NCBI GenBank assembly: GCA_020638995.1
Contig: JACKHM010000002.1
Location: forward strand, 868,001-932,000
Direction of reading: 5' to 3'
Source: Planctomycetaceae bacterium
GTDB taxonomy: Bacteria > Planctomycetota > Planctomycetia > Pirellulales > Pirellulaceae
Length of the DNA: 64,000 bases
A model generated the notes under the pieces. It ran no database searches and was not told the origin of the DNA. It saw nothing but the letters and a program-made list of their open reading frames with translations. This document shows positions 8,474 through 17,659 of this stretch, piece after piece. Numbering within the stretch: the first letter of the stretch is position 1; the number at the start of each line of letters is the position of its first letter. A program made the position numbers and the translations under genes.

Positions 8474-10411
8474 ATGTCCACCGATCGCAATGATGTCACC
8501 GTCAACAACCTCGACACGAGCGGGGATGAAGCCTCGTTTGCCGAAACTGCATTGACACTTGGCGGTAAGAGCCAGGAGGAAGCACGACGGACGGGTGCAA
8601 TCGACAAGGCAGACGACCAGGTCGAGTCATTGTTCAGTCCGCAATACCAGACCGTTCACAGTCCGGCACACCGTGCCGTTTGGGAACGTGGACTTCCCAT
8701 CGAACTCTTTCAATCCGCCGAACCAGAAACACCAAGTGACGTCGCCAAGGTAATGGATGATGCTGTCGCCGTCGTCGAGCGTCATCGCACTGCCGGCACG
8801 TTGATGAACAACGATCAAAAGATTTGCAATCTCGTGCTCGACGATCTGGCAGAGGTCGGGTATTGGGGCCTACTCGTCGACCGCGAGCATGGCGGCACTG
8901 GAGCGCCCTTCCGAAGTTTCGCCAGCTTCCTGACACGGATGGCAATGTCTGACCCCACGATTGCCGGCTTGGCGTCTGTCCACGGCTGCATCGGTGCCGT
9001 CGACCCCGTCCGTACTTTTGGTACGGACGAACAGAAGCGGCGTTTCCTGCCAGACTTAGCAAGTGGTAAGCGGCTGTCGGCGTTCGCGTTAACGGAACCC
9101 GGAGCGGGATCTGACCTGACGGCACTCAGAACGACTGCGAAACTAAAGGGGGACGAGTACGTCGTCAATGGCGAAAAGCTGTTCATCACGAATGTTGTGC
9201 CCGGTCGAACGATTGGCCTCGTATGCCTGATCGACGACCGTCCCGCAGTATTAATCTGCGATTTGCCGGAGGAGGAAAGCGACCAGTTTCAGCTGCGAAA
9301 ATACGGACTGCATGCTTTGAAGCACACTTACAATCGCGGGATCATCTTCAACGATTTCCGCGTACCTGCCAGCAACCTATTGCAGCCCATTAAGGGCAGC
9401 GGACTAACGATAGCTTATCACGGCCTGAATCTCGGGCGCATCGCTTTGTGCGCAAACGCTGCCGGAACCATGCGTTTAATGATGGCGAGCATGATTCCAT
9501 GGGCAAAGTTCCGCAAAACGTATGGCGAAGCGATTGCACAACGGGAACTTGTGCAACGACGCTTAGGGCGTATGGCAGGATTGATTGTCGCGTGCGACGC
9601 GTTAGTGGCTTGGTGTTCCGGATTAATCGATGAAGGCTACCGGGGCGAGATGGAATGTATCGTCGCCAAGATCTTTGGCAGCGAATCGCAAAAGGAGGCA
9701 GCAGTCGAGCTCTTTATGAAGACTCACGGGGGGCGTTCCTTCCTGGCCGGTCACATGTTCGGAGACAATGTTCACGAATACTTGGCGCCTTGTATCTATG
9801 AAGGTGAAGGTGAGATGCTGGGTATGGCGTTCTTCAAATCACTCGTCAAACACCACGGAACTACGTACTTCGAACCAATTGGCAAGGCACTCGCCGCGGC
9901 TGGTATCAAGCATCCGAATCCGATGAACCCCGCTCATGCTTGGGCATTGAAGGGCGTCCTACCGCCATACGCCAATTGGGTCATGTCACAGACCCTTTGG
10001 CCCAAACCACGTCCAGGTCTCCCCGCGATGCCCCCCCGATTGCGCGAACATGCCGAGTTTGCAGCAGCCGGGCTCCAGAATTCACCGCTGGAAATCAGTG
10101 GGACAATGCGGAAGCACCAACTGAAGCTCGCGGACCGACAGTGCCGGATGTCCGAGCTGTCGTTACGAATTCAAAAGCTTGTTGTCATGCTCTGCACATC
10201 GCTTTATGGAGCGCGTCACGACGACGAAGTGATTCGGGATGCCGCCGATCTCATGTGTCAGGACCTGGCGCGAGAACTCACTGGGCGCCGCCCGTCTGAC
10301 CGCTACTTCAGGCACGCCACCCAATTAGGCGCCGCAATCGCCGATGGTAAATTCAAGTCCATCAATGGTTTGCATCCGGATGAAATCCTGATGCCGTACG
10401 AGGACGAGTAA
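8474..10411 (+). CDS. acyl-CoA dehydrogenase, large form
   Basis: The ATG at 8474 has GGAGGG seven bases upstream, which decides the start over an earlier in-frame ATG at 8366. The central region has the acyl-CoA dehydrogenase flavin/substrate motif FALTEPGAGSDL and the matching VVNGEKLFITN, and later the helical C-terminal domain with the conserved MKTHGGRSF and YLAPCIYEGEGEMLG segments. These FAD enzymes introduce the alpha-beta double bond of acyl-CoA. At 645 residues it is well above the 380-420 of classical members, with an N-terminal extension of about 90 residues and a C-terminal helical extension, like the FadE-type enzymes. Co-location with the acyl-CoA ligase suggests a beta-oxidation role. 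Confidence 0.9.
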   Translation: MSTDRNDVTVNNLDTSGDEASFAETALTLGGKSQEEARRTGAIDKADDQVESLFSPQYQTVHSPAHRAVWERGLPIELFQSAEPETPSDVAKVMDDAVAVVERHRTAGTLMNNDQKICNLVLDDLAEVGYWGLLVDREHGGTGAPFRSFASFLTRMAMSDPTIAGLASVHGCIGAVDPVRTFGTDEQKRRFLPDLASGKRLSAFALTEPGAGSDLTALRTTAKLKGDEYVVNGEKLFITNVVPGRTIGLVCLIDDRPAVLICDLPEEESDQFQLRKYGLHALKHTYNRGIIFNDFRVPASNLLQPIKGSGLTIAYHGLNLGRIALCANAAGTMRLMMASMIPWAKFRKTYGEAIAQRELVQRRLGRMAGLIVACDALVAWCSGLIDEGYRGEMECIVAKIFGSESQKEAAVELFMKTHGGRSFLAGHMFGDNVHEYLAPCIYEGEGEMLGMAFFKSLVKHHGTTYFEPIGKALAAAGIKHPNPMNPAHAWALKGVLPPYANWVMSQTLWPKPRPGLPAMPPRLREHAEFAAAGLQNSPLEISGTMRKHQLKLADRQCRMSELSLRIQKLVVMLCTSLYGARHDDEVIRDAADLMCQDLARELTGRRPSDRYFRHATQLGAAIADGKFKSINGLHPDEILMPYEDE

Positions 10412-10557
10412 ACCGACCCCACCGACGAGCGGCACGCAATTGCATCAAGAAAACGCTTAGATAAACTAACCGGTAGTGTGAGTAACCGAGGCAACAGCGC
10501 CTCCTTCCTGTTTGAGACACTTATTCAAATACCGGGGTGTAAGCGAGGTTTTCCGAC

Positions 10558-10875
10558 ATGTTACGGCGTGTCAAGCTAAGTCGACTTCCAGATGGACTGG
10601 TCTTTCCGGAGAAGTTAGCTGACCGAATAAACTACGATCGGGCGTCACGCGAACTTCAATTCAGCGGCTTTATGAGTAAGACCGATTTCGACAAATTACT
10701 ATGTCTGCATAACGACATCGAGTACCAACGAGCACTAGAGCGATTGTTTCAAATCTGCACCTTCGAGGTTGCTCCCGAGGCAGCCGAAAAGCGAGTGACC
10801 GCGATGCTACTCGCAGTAGGTGCAACTTTTGCGGTCGTCGCGTTGAGCGTTGCGATGTTCATATTCTTGCATTAA
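10558..10875 (+). CDS. small tail-anchored membrane protein, unknown
   Basis: This is a 105-residue protein with a hydrophilic body and one C-terminal transmembrane helix (about residues 82-103, AMLLAVGATFAVVALSVAMF), so the body should face the cytoplasm if it is tail-anchored. No domain is recognised. The composition and the steady reading frame from an ATG suggest a real gene, probably lineage-specific. Its TAA stop shares the TTAA at 10872-10875 with the stop of the convergent ThuA-domain gene, so the two genes overlap by four bases end to end. Confidence 0.6.
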   Translation: MLRRVKLSRLPDGLVFPEKLADRINYDRASRELQFSGFMSKTDFDKLLCLHNDIEYQRALERLFQICTFEVAPEAAEKRVTAMLLAVGATFAVVALSVAMFIFLH

Positions 10876-11750
10876 CGCTCCTCTCCAAACGCCACGATGT
10901 CGACATCGATCCCGTCCTCGGGTACGGGCAGTTGGAGCGACCAGAGAACGGCTTGTGTCATCAGGCGACGGTACTCAGCACGCTGCCAGTTTTCGTGAAA
11001 ATGACAACCGCTGAAACCGAACGACCGACCGCCGTCTCCGCGTTCCCAGGCCCAAGCCACTGATTGAGTCGTACCCTCAATTTCCGTTGCCAGAATGGTG
11101 GTCAGGTGTTTCTCCGCCGACACAAACTTTAGCTCGTAATAGAACTCGTCATGAATGGCGAAATCTTGCATCCCAGACGTGACCGGATGATGTGGTGTCG
11201 CAATAGCAAGTTCCGCATCGAGCACCTTATATTTACGGTCCGGCCCCCCGTGGCAGCCGCCGAATAACTTCAAGTATCCGTTAACGTATCGTGCTTCTTT
11301 CGTGCCCATCCCCCAATGTAAAGTGATAAATCCCCCACCGCGCGCGGCCAATTGCGCGAACGCTTCGAGGCGGCGCGGGTCCTCGTGCATCCAACGCGCT
11401 CCCTCGGACAGAAACACCACGACGCAGTCCGTCTGGCGAATCATTTCTGGGCCCTCGGTCCAAGGATTGTCGGCACAGACATGAGTGACTTCAACACCGC
11501 GGACAGTGTGCAGACAGGATTCGAGCACCCTTAATCCCGCTGCATACTCGTGAGTCATTGCTGGATGGCCATCGGGACTTTGCGAGAGCAGCAATACTTT
11601 CTTATTGCTTGACTTATCAGCGGCACATGCCAAATTCCCCACCGCGATAAGTATCAATGACGCGACAAAGGACAAAATCACATTCGCGAAGGGACCGCGC
11701 ATCGGCCAAGGCAAAACCAGACTCGCAATTGCTGGGGGATTTGAATTCAT
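10872..11750 (-). CDS. secreted ThuA-like domain protein
   Basis: After an N-terminal signal peptide (hydrophobic FANVILSFVASLILIAVGN, then ACAA), the protein carries a ThuA-like domain, a class I glutamine-amidotransferase-like fold: KKVLLLSQSPDGHP opens it, DCVVVFLSEGARW and GGGFITLHWGMG form the core, and HDEFYYELKF with a histidine near the end is typical. ThuA proteins are linked to sugar (trehalose) utilisation in rhizobia, and planctomycetes carry many secreted paralogues of undefined function. It lies directly downstream of the SHD1 repeat gene, but a good terminator between them argues for separate transcription. Confidence 0.85.
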   Translation of the reverse strand: MNSNPPAIASLVLPWPMRGPFANVILSFVASLILIAVGNLACAADKSSNKKVLLLSQSPDGHPAMTHEYAAGLRVLESCLHTVRGVEVTHVCADNPWTEGPEMIRQTDCVVVFLSEGARWMHEDPRRLEAFAQLAARGGGFITLHWGMGTKEARYVNGYLKLFGGCHGGPDRKYKVLDAELAIATPHHPVTSGMQDFAIHDEFYYELKFVSAEKHLTTILATEIEGTTQSVAWAWERGDGGRSFGFSGCHFHENWQRAEYRRLMTQAVLWSLQLPVPEDGIDVDIVAFGEER

Positions 11751-11761
11751 CGCGAATTGAC

Positions 11762-11803
11762 CAAAACGAAAAGGGGGTCCGACACCCGATGATGCCGAAC
11801 CCC
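11762..11803 (-). terminator. rho-independent terminator after the SHD1 repeat gene
   Basis: On the minus strand an eight-base stem (GGGGTTCG pairing with CGGACCCC, one G-U pair; arms at 11796-11803 and 11774-11781) with a 14-base loop is followed at once by a T-rich tail (CTTTTCGTTTT). It lies between the SHD1 gene and the ThuA gene, in the right direction to end the former. Confidence 0.75.
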
Positions 11804-11832
11804 GAGACTAACTTGGGTAACAATCAGATCAA

Positions 11833-13278
11833 CTAGCGTGCTGCAAGCTGTGCTCCCATCAAATCGCGCCCGTAAGTCGCCACGATTTGCTGAACATACT
11901 CGGCGTCAATTGCACTAAGGCGTCGCATCTCGACTGTGCATGTTCGACCATTGACCTTCATCAAGCGGACCTTTCCGTCAAGGACTTCAACGAGTCGCCC
12001 CTCCACGGAAAAAAGGCCGGTGTTGTCGTTCCAGTGACGCATGCTCAGTTCTCTGGGGCGAGACGCTGGCTGCGTTTGGCTGAACAGGTCGTCAGCGGCA
12101 GCGGGTGCAGCCTCTTCTGCTGGCTGCGGAGTGCCGAAGAGATCGTCTAGAGAATCGTCGGTCGCCGGCTCTGCAGCAGATGCTGGGTCACCGAACAGGT
12201 CGTCCGCGGCTGGCTCGGCAGCAGGAGCATCGGCTGCGGGCTCGCCAAATAAGTCATCAGCTGCTGCCGCAGGCGTTTCATCCGCGGGTGCGCCAAACAA
12301 ATCATCGGCAGCCGGAGCGGCTGCGCCTTCTTCGGCAGGTGCACCAAAAAGATCGTCGGCAGGCATGGCTTCCTCGGCTGCGGCGGGCGCACCGAATAAA
12401 TCGTCGGCGGCGGGTTCGGCAGCAGGAGCTTCGGCGGCGGGCTCGCCAAACAAGTCATCAGCTGCAGGAGCCGCTTCTGGCTCGGCGGCTGGTGCCCCGA
12501 AGAGGTCGTCGGCGGCCGGTGCGGGATCTGGGGCAGCATCAGCAGGGGCTCCGAAGAGATCATCGGCGGCAGGTGCTGCTGGAGCCGCCTCCTCGGCGGG
12601 TGCACCAAAAAGATCGTCGGCAGGCATCGCTTCCTCGGCTGCCGGAGCGGCGTCAGCGGGTGCGCCGAACAAGTCATCGGCAGCCGCTGGTGCCGCAGGA
12701 GCCTCAGCAGGCGCGTCGCCAAACAAGTCGTCTGCACCGGCTGGTTCAGCAGGAGCTGGGGCAGGTTCCGCAGGCGCGGGCGCAGCAGCTGCTGGTTCCT
12801 GGGCGGCAGGCTCAGGAGCCGGTTCTGGTTCGGGCGCAGGAGCAGGTTCTGGAGTAGCAGGCTCAGGAGGGGCCTCGGCAGCTGGCGCCGGTTCGGGAAC
12901 CGGAGCTGGTTCTGGGACTGCTTCAGGTTCCGGAACTGGCATGGGTTGCGGGGCTGGAGGTTCTGCGGGTGCGACCGGAGGAGCGTCTGATGGCGACTGG
13001 CCACCGCCCGTGCCACCTGCCGAGTCGCTCCCACCGCCAATTCCATACATATCGTCCATCATCGGGGCGGGGCCCTGTTCGCCACCCTTTTGCATCGGAC
13101 CACCCTTTTGCACAGGCCCCGACGACTTTTGGACAGGGGTCGTCCAAACACAAACAGGTGCTGGGGAGCAATGGCGAGCTCGCGCCCAGCGGCAAGCCAA
13201 TGTGACGTCGACTGACATCAATAAAACGATGACCCACACTAACGATACATACGTTAGTTTTTTGATGATCTTCCGCAT
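11833..13278 (-). CDS. secreted Ala/Pro-rich protein with 13 DDLF repeats and a C-terminal SHD1 domain
   Basis: The 481-residue protein has a signal peptide (residues 1-28), a short Cys-containing segment, a Gly-rich linker, a Pro-Glu-Ala tract (about 95-180), and then 13 copies of a DDLF motif, mostly ADDLFGxPA, spaced 12-20 residues apart (about 182-399). The C-terminus (about 413-470) matches the SHD1 domain: RHWNDNTGLFSVEGRLVEV, then VRLMKVNGRTCTVEMRRLS. In yeast Sla1, SHD1 binds NPFxD peptides during endocytosis; in planctomycetes SHD1 is common in exported proteins with unknown ligands. The body is probably disordered. A terminator follows. Function is unknown. Confidence 0.82.
   Translation of the reverse strand: MRKIIKKLTYVSLVWVIVLLMSVDVTLACRWARARHCSPAPVCVWTTPVQKSSGPVQKGGPMQKGGEQGPAPMMDDMYGIGGGSDSAGGTGGGQSPSDAPPVAPAEPPAPQPMPVPEPEAVPEPAPVPEPAPAAEAPPEPATPEPAPAPEPEPAPEPAAQEPAAAAPAPAEPAPAPAEPAGADDLFGDAPAEAPAAPAAADDLFGAPADAAPAAEEAMPADDLFGAPAEEAAPAAPAADDLFGAPADAAPDPAPAADDLFGAPAAEPEAAPAADDLFGEPAAEAPAAEPAADDLFGAPAAAEEAMPADDLFGAPAEEGAAAPAADDLFGAPADETPAAAADDLFGEPAADAPAAEPAADDLFGDPASAAEPATDDSLDDLFGTPQPAEEAAPAAADDLFSQTQPASRPRELSMRHWNDNTGLFSVEGRLVEVLDGKVRLMKVNGRTCTVEMRRLSAIDAEYVQQIVATYGRDLMGAQLAAR
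12082..12735 (-). repeat. degenerate tandem repeat encoding 13 DDLF motifs
   Basis: This stretch of the SHD1 gene encodes 13 repeats with an invariant Asp-Asp-Leu-Phe core, usually followed by Gly-Ala/Glu-Pro-Ala and separated by Ala/Pro/Glu spacers. At DNA level the cores are near-identical while the spacers vary in length. Low complexity leaves a long open frame on the opposite strand, which I consider a shadow. Confidence 0.85.
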
Positions 13279-13640
13279 TGAAATTGTCTCCAGGTATATG
13301 CCATGTCAAGAACGCCGACTGGATCGCCAGCACACCGGACAATTGTCTCTGTCCGAAGTCTCTAGGCCATTATGCTACTCTGCCTGAATTGCCATCGCAA
13401 CCAATCGGCCCTAATCCCCGGTAAAATGCTAAAAGTTAAGGGCGATTCTCGAAAAGTGGGCAGATTCTGCGGTCGGTAAGGCTTTTGCTGCCGCAACACG
13501 CTGTTGTGGCAAAGCTGCGAAAGAACCCGCAAGAGCCAGCGAACGAAGCTCGCCGGATTGCCACGGAAAGTGCCAAACGCATTCGAACCATGCGACTGCA
13601 CTGCTGAAATCACCTCTTCGAGAGGACACATATGGGTCAA
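13279..13640. other. intergenic region upstream of the SHD1 gene, nothing recognised
   Basis: This 362-base stretch lies between the SHD1 gene start and the end of a small minus-strand gene. Short open frames are present on the minus strand but lack a ribosome site and protein-like composition. No RNA gene or repeat was seen. Confidence 0.45.
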
Positions 13641-13844
13641 CTAGACCTGACATTGCGGTTGCGATGCGTCGTCGTCACGTCGAGGTATTTCAGCGCGGCG
13701 TTCCTGAATTCGGCGATCTTCTCGGTCGAGCTCACTCGCCGCCGTTTCCGCTGCCTTGCGGCGTTCCGTAACGCGTCGCTCCTCGCGCTCGCGCTTCTCA
13801 ATCAAATGCAGGAGATCAGGGGGTACATCTAAATGGCTTGACAT
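13641..13844 (-). CDS. small highly charged protein, unknown
   Basis: A 67-residue frame rich in Arg and Glu (LIEKREREERRVTERRKAAE and on) begins MSSHLDVPPDLLHLIEK. It is probably one long helix. A GGAG sits nine bases before the ATG on the minus strand, which supports translation. No domain is recognised; the charged helix suggests a binding partner rather than an enzyme. It lies just downstream of the secretin gene on the same strand and could be the last gene of the pilus operon. Confidence 0.5.
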   Translation of the reverse strand: MSSHLDVPPDLLHLIEKREREERRVTERRKAAETAASELDREDRRIQERRAEIPRRDDDASQPQCQV

Positions 13845-13979
13845 TTGTCGATACTCCGCATCTCAAGCTTCGTAAGCTCTAACATCTGAGGCAGCGAGGA
13901 ATTCCGAAATCGGTCGCAAACACTCGGTAGCTTGAACGACAAGCATCCCCAAATACACCGCGTCCCAAGAGTCCCTACT

Positions 13980-15893
13980 TTAACGTAGCATGGAACTCGG
14001 CAGCGGCACCCTGAATCTCTCTGAACCGGTCCGAGGGCCATTGATCTCGGGTAACCGACTCATTCGAACTGCGTCGATTCTTTGGTTTGTAGCGGGCCTC
14101 TGGCTTGTATAAACCGGCGCCGGACTGGGCGACGAGTTCGAGGGAGTGACTCCGGGCAACATGTCCGGCTGGCTAAATCCACCGATTGCAGGAGGGGCGG
14201 AGTAGACATCGCAGTCGTAACTATCTTGCAGGTGAAGGCGGTCCCAATTGGCCGGCAAGCGATGCATATGGGGATCGGTGTAAGCACCGGGCAACTGCGC
14301 TTCCCAGGGTCGCGGGTAGCTTAGCAGCGGTCCATAGAGCAAGGGTGTGGTTGCCTTTTCGGTTTCGAACAACAGATTGCCTTCGGCGATGGGATCAAAC
14401 GGCATGACGCGAGGGCAAATCGCGACGATGATCTCCGAGCGACGTTTTGCGACTTCGGCCCGCTGAAAAAAGAACCCGATATACTTCAGGCTTCCTAGCC
14501 ACGGCAATTTCGTTTGGTTATCGGTATCCGACTCTTGAATCAAACCGCCGATAACGTACGCCTGGTCGTGACGAAACAAGACGTCTGTTTGCAGCTCAGT
14601 CGTCTCTTCCTCTGGCAACCCGGTGTTCGGATTGATTTGCCCGCTCGACACTTCGGGCTTGACGTTCATAATCACGGTGCCATCGCTACCAATTCTCGGC
14701 GTCACGGACAGAACGACGCCGACATCCAAAAACTGAACCGTTTCGGTCGTACTCGTTTCTGTCGTGGTGGTCACGCGAAAACCAAGCTGTTCGCCGACCT
14801 GAATTCTCGCTGTCTGTCCGTTCAAGACGCGAATTTTCGGGGACGCAAGTGTCTTGGCATCGGTCGTGTTCTCAAGCATCTCCACGACCGCCCCAAGGTT
14901 GCCGCCACTCAAGTTCAACATGAACGCCGGGCTCGCCGCGGAATTTGCCAGCCCTCGAGATTCGATCTGAAACACGTTGCTCGACATGTTGAAAAGATGG
15001 TCGTAATCAACACCGTGTCGCATATCGTCACCTAGCTCAACTTTCAGAATGTAGGCTTCGATTAGCACCTGGCGCGGGGGAACATCGTGTCGGCGAATAT
15101 AATGGCGGATGTTTTCTAGATAGCCGGGCAAGTCTTGCACAACGAGAATCTCTTGCGTCTTACGATTGTCGGTAGGCGAGCTCGTAATGACATTCGCACT
15201 TCCCGCTGGCGAGAGCATCGTTTGCACAACGGCACTCACGTCCGTTGCCGAAACATAATCGAGCTTAAAGACCTCAACCATCCGCCCCTGAGTTTCCGGC
15301 GCGAGTGCTTGTGAACTCGAAACACTTGTCACCTGAATCACATTGCGATTTCGAACCCAGGTGTAACCGCTGGTCGATAGAATCACGTCCAGAACGTCTT
15401 CGAAGGGTAATCGATGCAGGGTCGTATTAAGTTGTGCCGTCACTGATTCCTGCGTGATCAGGTTTAGACCTTGTGTCTCCGCCAAGGCCGTCAGAACGTC
15501 CTGCAGTGAAGCGTTCCGTGCAACGAGCGAAATTAGCCCGTCTTCGGATTCCAGTACCATTCCATCGGAAGGGCCACGAAGCGGCACCGTGTAGTCAAAT
15601 GCTTCTTCCTGCGGTGGAGTTACAACTTCCTCGCTTGATTGCGCCGTCGAGTCATCTTGGGGCGGCAGAAAGCGAGCTTCCGAGGCAGGTGGTATCGAGT
15701 CGCCGGCGAGAGTCGGAGATGTCTGACGAAGTGATTGAGCTGTACCACTGGATGGTGCTTGAGCCGTCCGAATGGCTCGACTTCTAGTGGGGCTCTGCGA
15801 GCGAACGAACTCCGGAATCAGCGCAGCGAGGACGATCGCGCCCAACAAAGGGATCGCGAGATGCCGTCCGGCAAGACGACCTCGTCCGCGCAT
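13980..15893 (-). CDS. secretin (PilQ/GspD family)
   Basis: The 637-residue protein starts with a signal peptide (LAIPLLGAIVLAALIPEF) and a proline/serine linker. Residues about 110-200 form an STN-like domain (LISLVARNASLQDVLTALAE), followed by an N1-type repeat (MVEVFKLDYVSATDVSAVVQ) and the secretin core with VGVVLSVTPRIGSDGTVIM and the closing VIGGLIQES. Secretins are multimeric outer-membrane gates for type IV pili and type II secretion. An extra 120-residue proline-rich tail after the core may bind a pilotin or the cell wall. GGGAGG precedes the ATG. It ends the pilM-N-O-P-Q-like order. Confidence 0.92.
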   Translation of the reverse strand: MRGRGRLAGRHLAIPLLGAIVLAALIPEFVRSQSPTRSRAIRTAQAPSSGTAQSLRQTSPTLAGDSIPPASEARFLPPQDDSTAQSSEEVVTPPQEEAFDYTVPLRGPSDGMVLESEDGLISLVARNASLQDVLTALAETQGLNLITQESVTAQLNTTLHRLPFEDVLDVILSTSGYTWVRNRNVIQVTSVSSSQALAPETQGRMVEVFKLDYVSATDVSAVVQTMLSPAGSANVITSSPTDNRKTQEILVVQDLPGYLENIRHYIRRHDVPPRQVLIEAYILKVELGDDMRHGVDYDHLFNMSSNVFQIESRGLANSAASPAFMLNLSGGNLGAVVEMLENTTDAKTLASPKIRVLNGQTARIQVGEQLGFRVTTTTETSTTETVQFLDVGVVLSVTPRIGSDGTVIMNVKPEVSSGQINPNTGLPEEETTELQTDVLFRHDQAYVIGGLIQESDTDNQTKLPWLGSLKYIGFFFQRAEVAKRRSEIIVAICPRVMPFDPIAEGNLLFETEKATTPLLYGPLLSYPRPWEAQLPGAYTDPHMHRLPANWDRLHLQDSYDCDVYSAPPAIGGFSQPDMLPGVTPSNSSPSPAPVYTSQRPATNQRIDAVRMSRLPEINGPRTGSERFRVPLPSSMLR

Positions 15894-15915
15894 GTGTCAG
15901 AATACCTCCCTGTCG

Positions 15916-16509
15916 TTACTCTGGCTGGAACTCCTCGTGATCCGCCGGCACAAACACTACACCTCTTTGACCAATCTCGGCGACGCGCAAACCCTCATGG
16001 ACGTCGCCAACTCGCAGGCTCAAGTCACCGATGCGCGCAACACTTCCCTTTTGGGACCTTAGAATCATATCGACCCCTCTCGCCCTCAGGCTCGCCATGA
16101 ATTCCGCCTGTCGGCGCCGCATTTCCCGGATGTCCGCGGACTCGATCGCCGCTACATCCTCCCCAGCTTCACCTTCCTCCGACGTCGACGGCAAAGTCGG
16201 CGCAGCTTCTCGACTCTTGAGCATTTCAGCGGGGAGCATGAAAGGATTGCTGGCGACAACATTCTTAATGTCAAAAGTTGGCCAGCGGTTCTCAGATCGT
16301 TTGGTCGTCGCGACAAGGCTCGTCGTCTCGGTCTCCGGTTCCGCCGTCTTCGCGGTTCTCGTACGTGACCGGGGACTACGCGGGACTTGCGCCTTCGAGC
16401 CCCCAAACTGAGACACAATCAGGAACAATAGCACTATCGAAAGGACGCCGATCGTGATCCCTTTTCCGAGAGTGAGCCCGCCCTTGGGCGCATTCTTTTG
16501 TTTAGCCAC
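15916..16509 (-). CDS. PilP/GspC-like inner-membrane linker protein
   Basis: A GTG at 16509 with AGGGAGG six bases upstream is the likely start; it overlaps the pilO end by eight bases. The 197-residue product has one N-terminal transmembrane helix (ITIGVLSIVLLFLIVSQF), a basic/proline linker, NPFMLP in the middle, a helix (REMRRRQAEFMASLRARGV), and a C-terminal small domain (ILRSQKGSVARIGDLSLRVG, VVFVP) resembling the HR domain of PilP and GspC, which contact the secretin. Position between pilO and the secretin fits that role. Sequence similarity alone is weak. Confidence 0.7.
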   Translation of the reverse strand: MAKQKNAPKGGLTLGKGITIGVLSIVLLFLIVSQFGGSKAQVPRSPRSRTRTAKTAEPETETTSLVATTKRSENRWPTFDIKNVVASNPFMLPAEMLKSREAAPTLPSTSEEGEAGEDVAAIESADIREMRRRQAEFMASLRARGVDMILRSQKGSVARIGDLSLRVGDVHEGLRVAEIGQRGVVFVPADHEEFQPE

Positions 16510-17086
16510 GGTTGCCTCCCTGCGGTGCCCTAGCGCCAAAATACAGCGTCATCGTCATGTCGAGCGGGTAGATCTCCGATTCGCTAGGCACAGTGAGACT
16601 CATTTGGCTGACCGTCGCAACTCGCGAAAATGTCGACATCTCGTCGAAGAATCCGCAAATGCTCGCGTAGTCGCCTTCACCGGTCAAACGAATTTGCAGC
16701 TGAGAGTGTGTGCCCATTACGGTGACGGAACCACGCGTGAAATTCTTGATGGCAAGACCCTTCTCTTTCGCCGCAGCCGACACCTGTGCCAAGAATTCCG
16801 ATTCCTGTGGAGTCTCGGGGATGCGTTGGCGCGCGGCTTCGGCGCTCGCTTCGAGCCTCGCCAGTTCCTGTTGCAGACGGGAGAATTCCCGCCCGACGTC
16901 ACCTTCGCTTTCGAGGAGTGTTTCCAGTTGCGAAATCTCCGCTTCATTGTCTGTCTGCTGACGGGTAATCAGTCCAGAGACAACGAACTGATAAGCGCAG
17001 GCACCGACCACCAAAGTGATTAGTCCTCCAAGGTGGAACAACCACCCCAGGATCATCAGTCGTCGGTCGTTTGAATCAGAAGACAT
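16502..17086 (-). CDS. pilO: type IV pilus alignment protein PilO
   Basis: The protein has a short cytoplasmic N-terminus, one transmembrane helix (LFHLGGLITLVVGACAYQF), a coiled-coil (about residues 50-95, AEISQLETLLESEGDVGREF and on) and a ferredoxin-like C-terminal domain (LQIRLTGEGDYASICGFFDE, then SLTVPSESEIYPLDMTMTLY). This is the PilO/GspM plan: a bitopic protein that dimerises with PilN and links the cytoplasmic PilM ring to the secretin. An in-frame ATG at 17107 is an alternative start. It overlaps the next gene. Confidence 0.85.
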   Translation of the reverse strand: MSSDSNDRRLMILGWLFHLGGLITLVVGACAYQFVVSGLITRQQTDNEAEISQLETLLESEGDVGREFSRLQQELARLEASAEAARQRIPETPQESEFLAQVSAAAKEKGLAIKNFTRGSVTVMGTHSQLQIRLTGEGDYASICGFFDEMSTFSRVATVSQMSLTVPSESEIYPLDMTMTLYFGARAPQGGNRG

Positions 17087-17094
17087 GGATCGTC

Positions 17095-17658
17095 TCAGAA
17101 AGTGCATTCCATCGTGTAGGTACGAGCTTCGATCTCGCCAACTTTCGTGCTTCCAGTCGATCGCAAATCAACGGCCACAAAAGCATTCGCTTCACGTAGC
17201 GCGTTCGTAAATCGCGCCACCGCCAAATCGTCCATCGCGACTCCTGATAGCGTCATCACGCTTGTCGCAGCATGATCGCCCTCATTCCTCTGCATACTAA
17301 GGTGTGCGATCGAAACCCGACCGTCACAAGCCCGCCGCGCCTCGCTCAGCAGGCCAACTAGTCCCAGCATCGAACGCTCATCAGCCAGCGATAGAGCCAG
17401 CGACTCACGTCGCTGCAACGCGTCAATCTTCTCTTGTAGCGCGATGACGTCTGTTTTCATCGCGGCAACTGGTTCGTAACGAATCCGCAATGCGGTCAGT
17501 TTGGCGGCACCTGCCTGGTACTGTGACCATTGCGTCCAGCCCAGCAGGACAGTTGCGGCAGCAGCCAGAAACCACAGCACGGACCATTGCTTCAATCGAC
17601 GTTGGATCAATTGCCCACGTCGGTAGCCCATCGGCAACAGATTAAGGTGCGACTTCAT
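17095..17658 (-). CDS. pilN: type IV pilus assembly protein PilN
   Basis: The 187-residue protein begins MKSHLNLLPMGYRR; the N-L-L-P motif is the PilN signature that docks into PilM. One transmembrane helix follows (VLWFLAAAATVLLGWTQW), then a coiled coil (AMKTDVIALQEKIDALQRRE) and a periplasmic alpha/beta domain (SVMTLSGVAMDDLAVARFTN). It lies one base after pilM and just before pilO, the usual order, and would form the inner-membrane alignment subcomplex with them. Confidence 0.88.
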   Translation of the reverse strand: MKSHLNLLPMGYRRGQLIQRRLKQWSVLWFLAAAATVLLGWTQWSQYQAGAAKLTALRIRYEPVAAMKTDVIALQEKIDALQRRESLALSLADERSMLGLVGLLSEARRACDGRVSIAHLSMQRNEGDHAATSVMTLSGVAMDDLAVARFTNALREANAFVAVDLRSTGSTKVGEIEARTYTMECTF

Positions 17659-17659
17659 T

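Noticed and set aside
12041..13387. 448-codon plus-strand frame opposite the SHD1 gene
   Set aside because: It is an Ala/Ser/Gly low-complexity shadow of the DDLF repeats, with no ribosome site. The minus-strand product has a signal peptide and a recognisable SHD1 domain.
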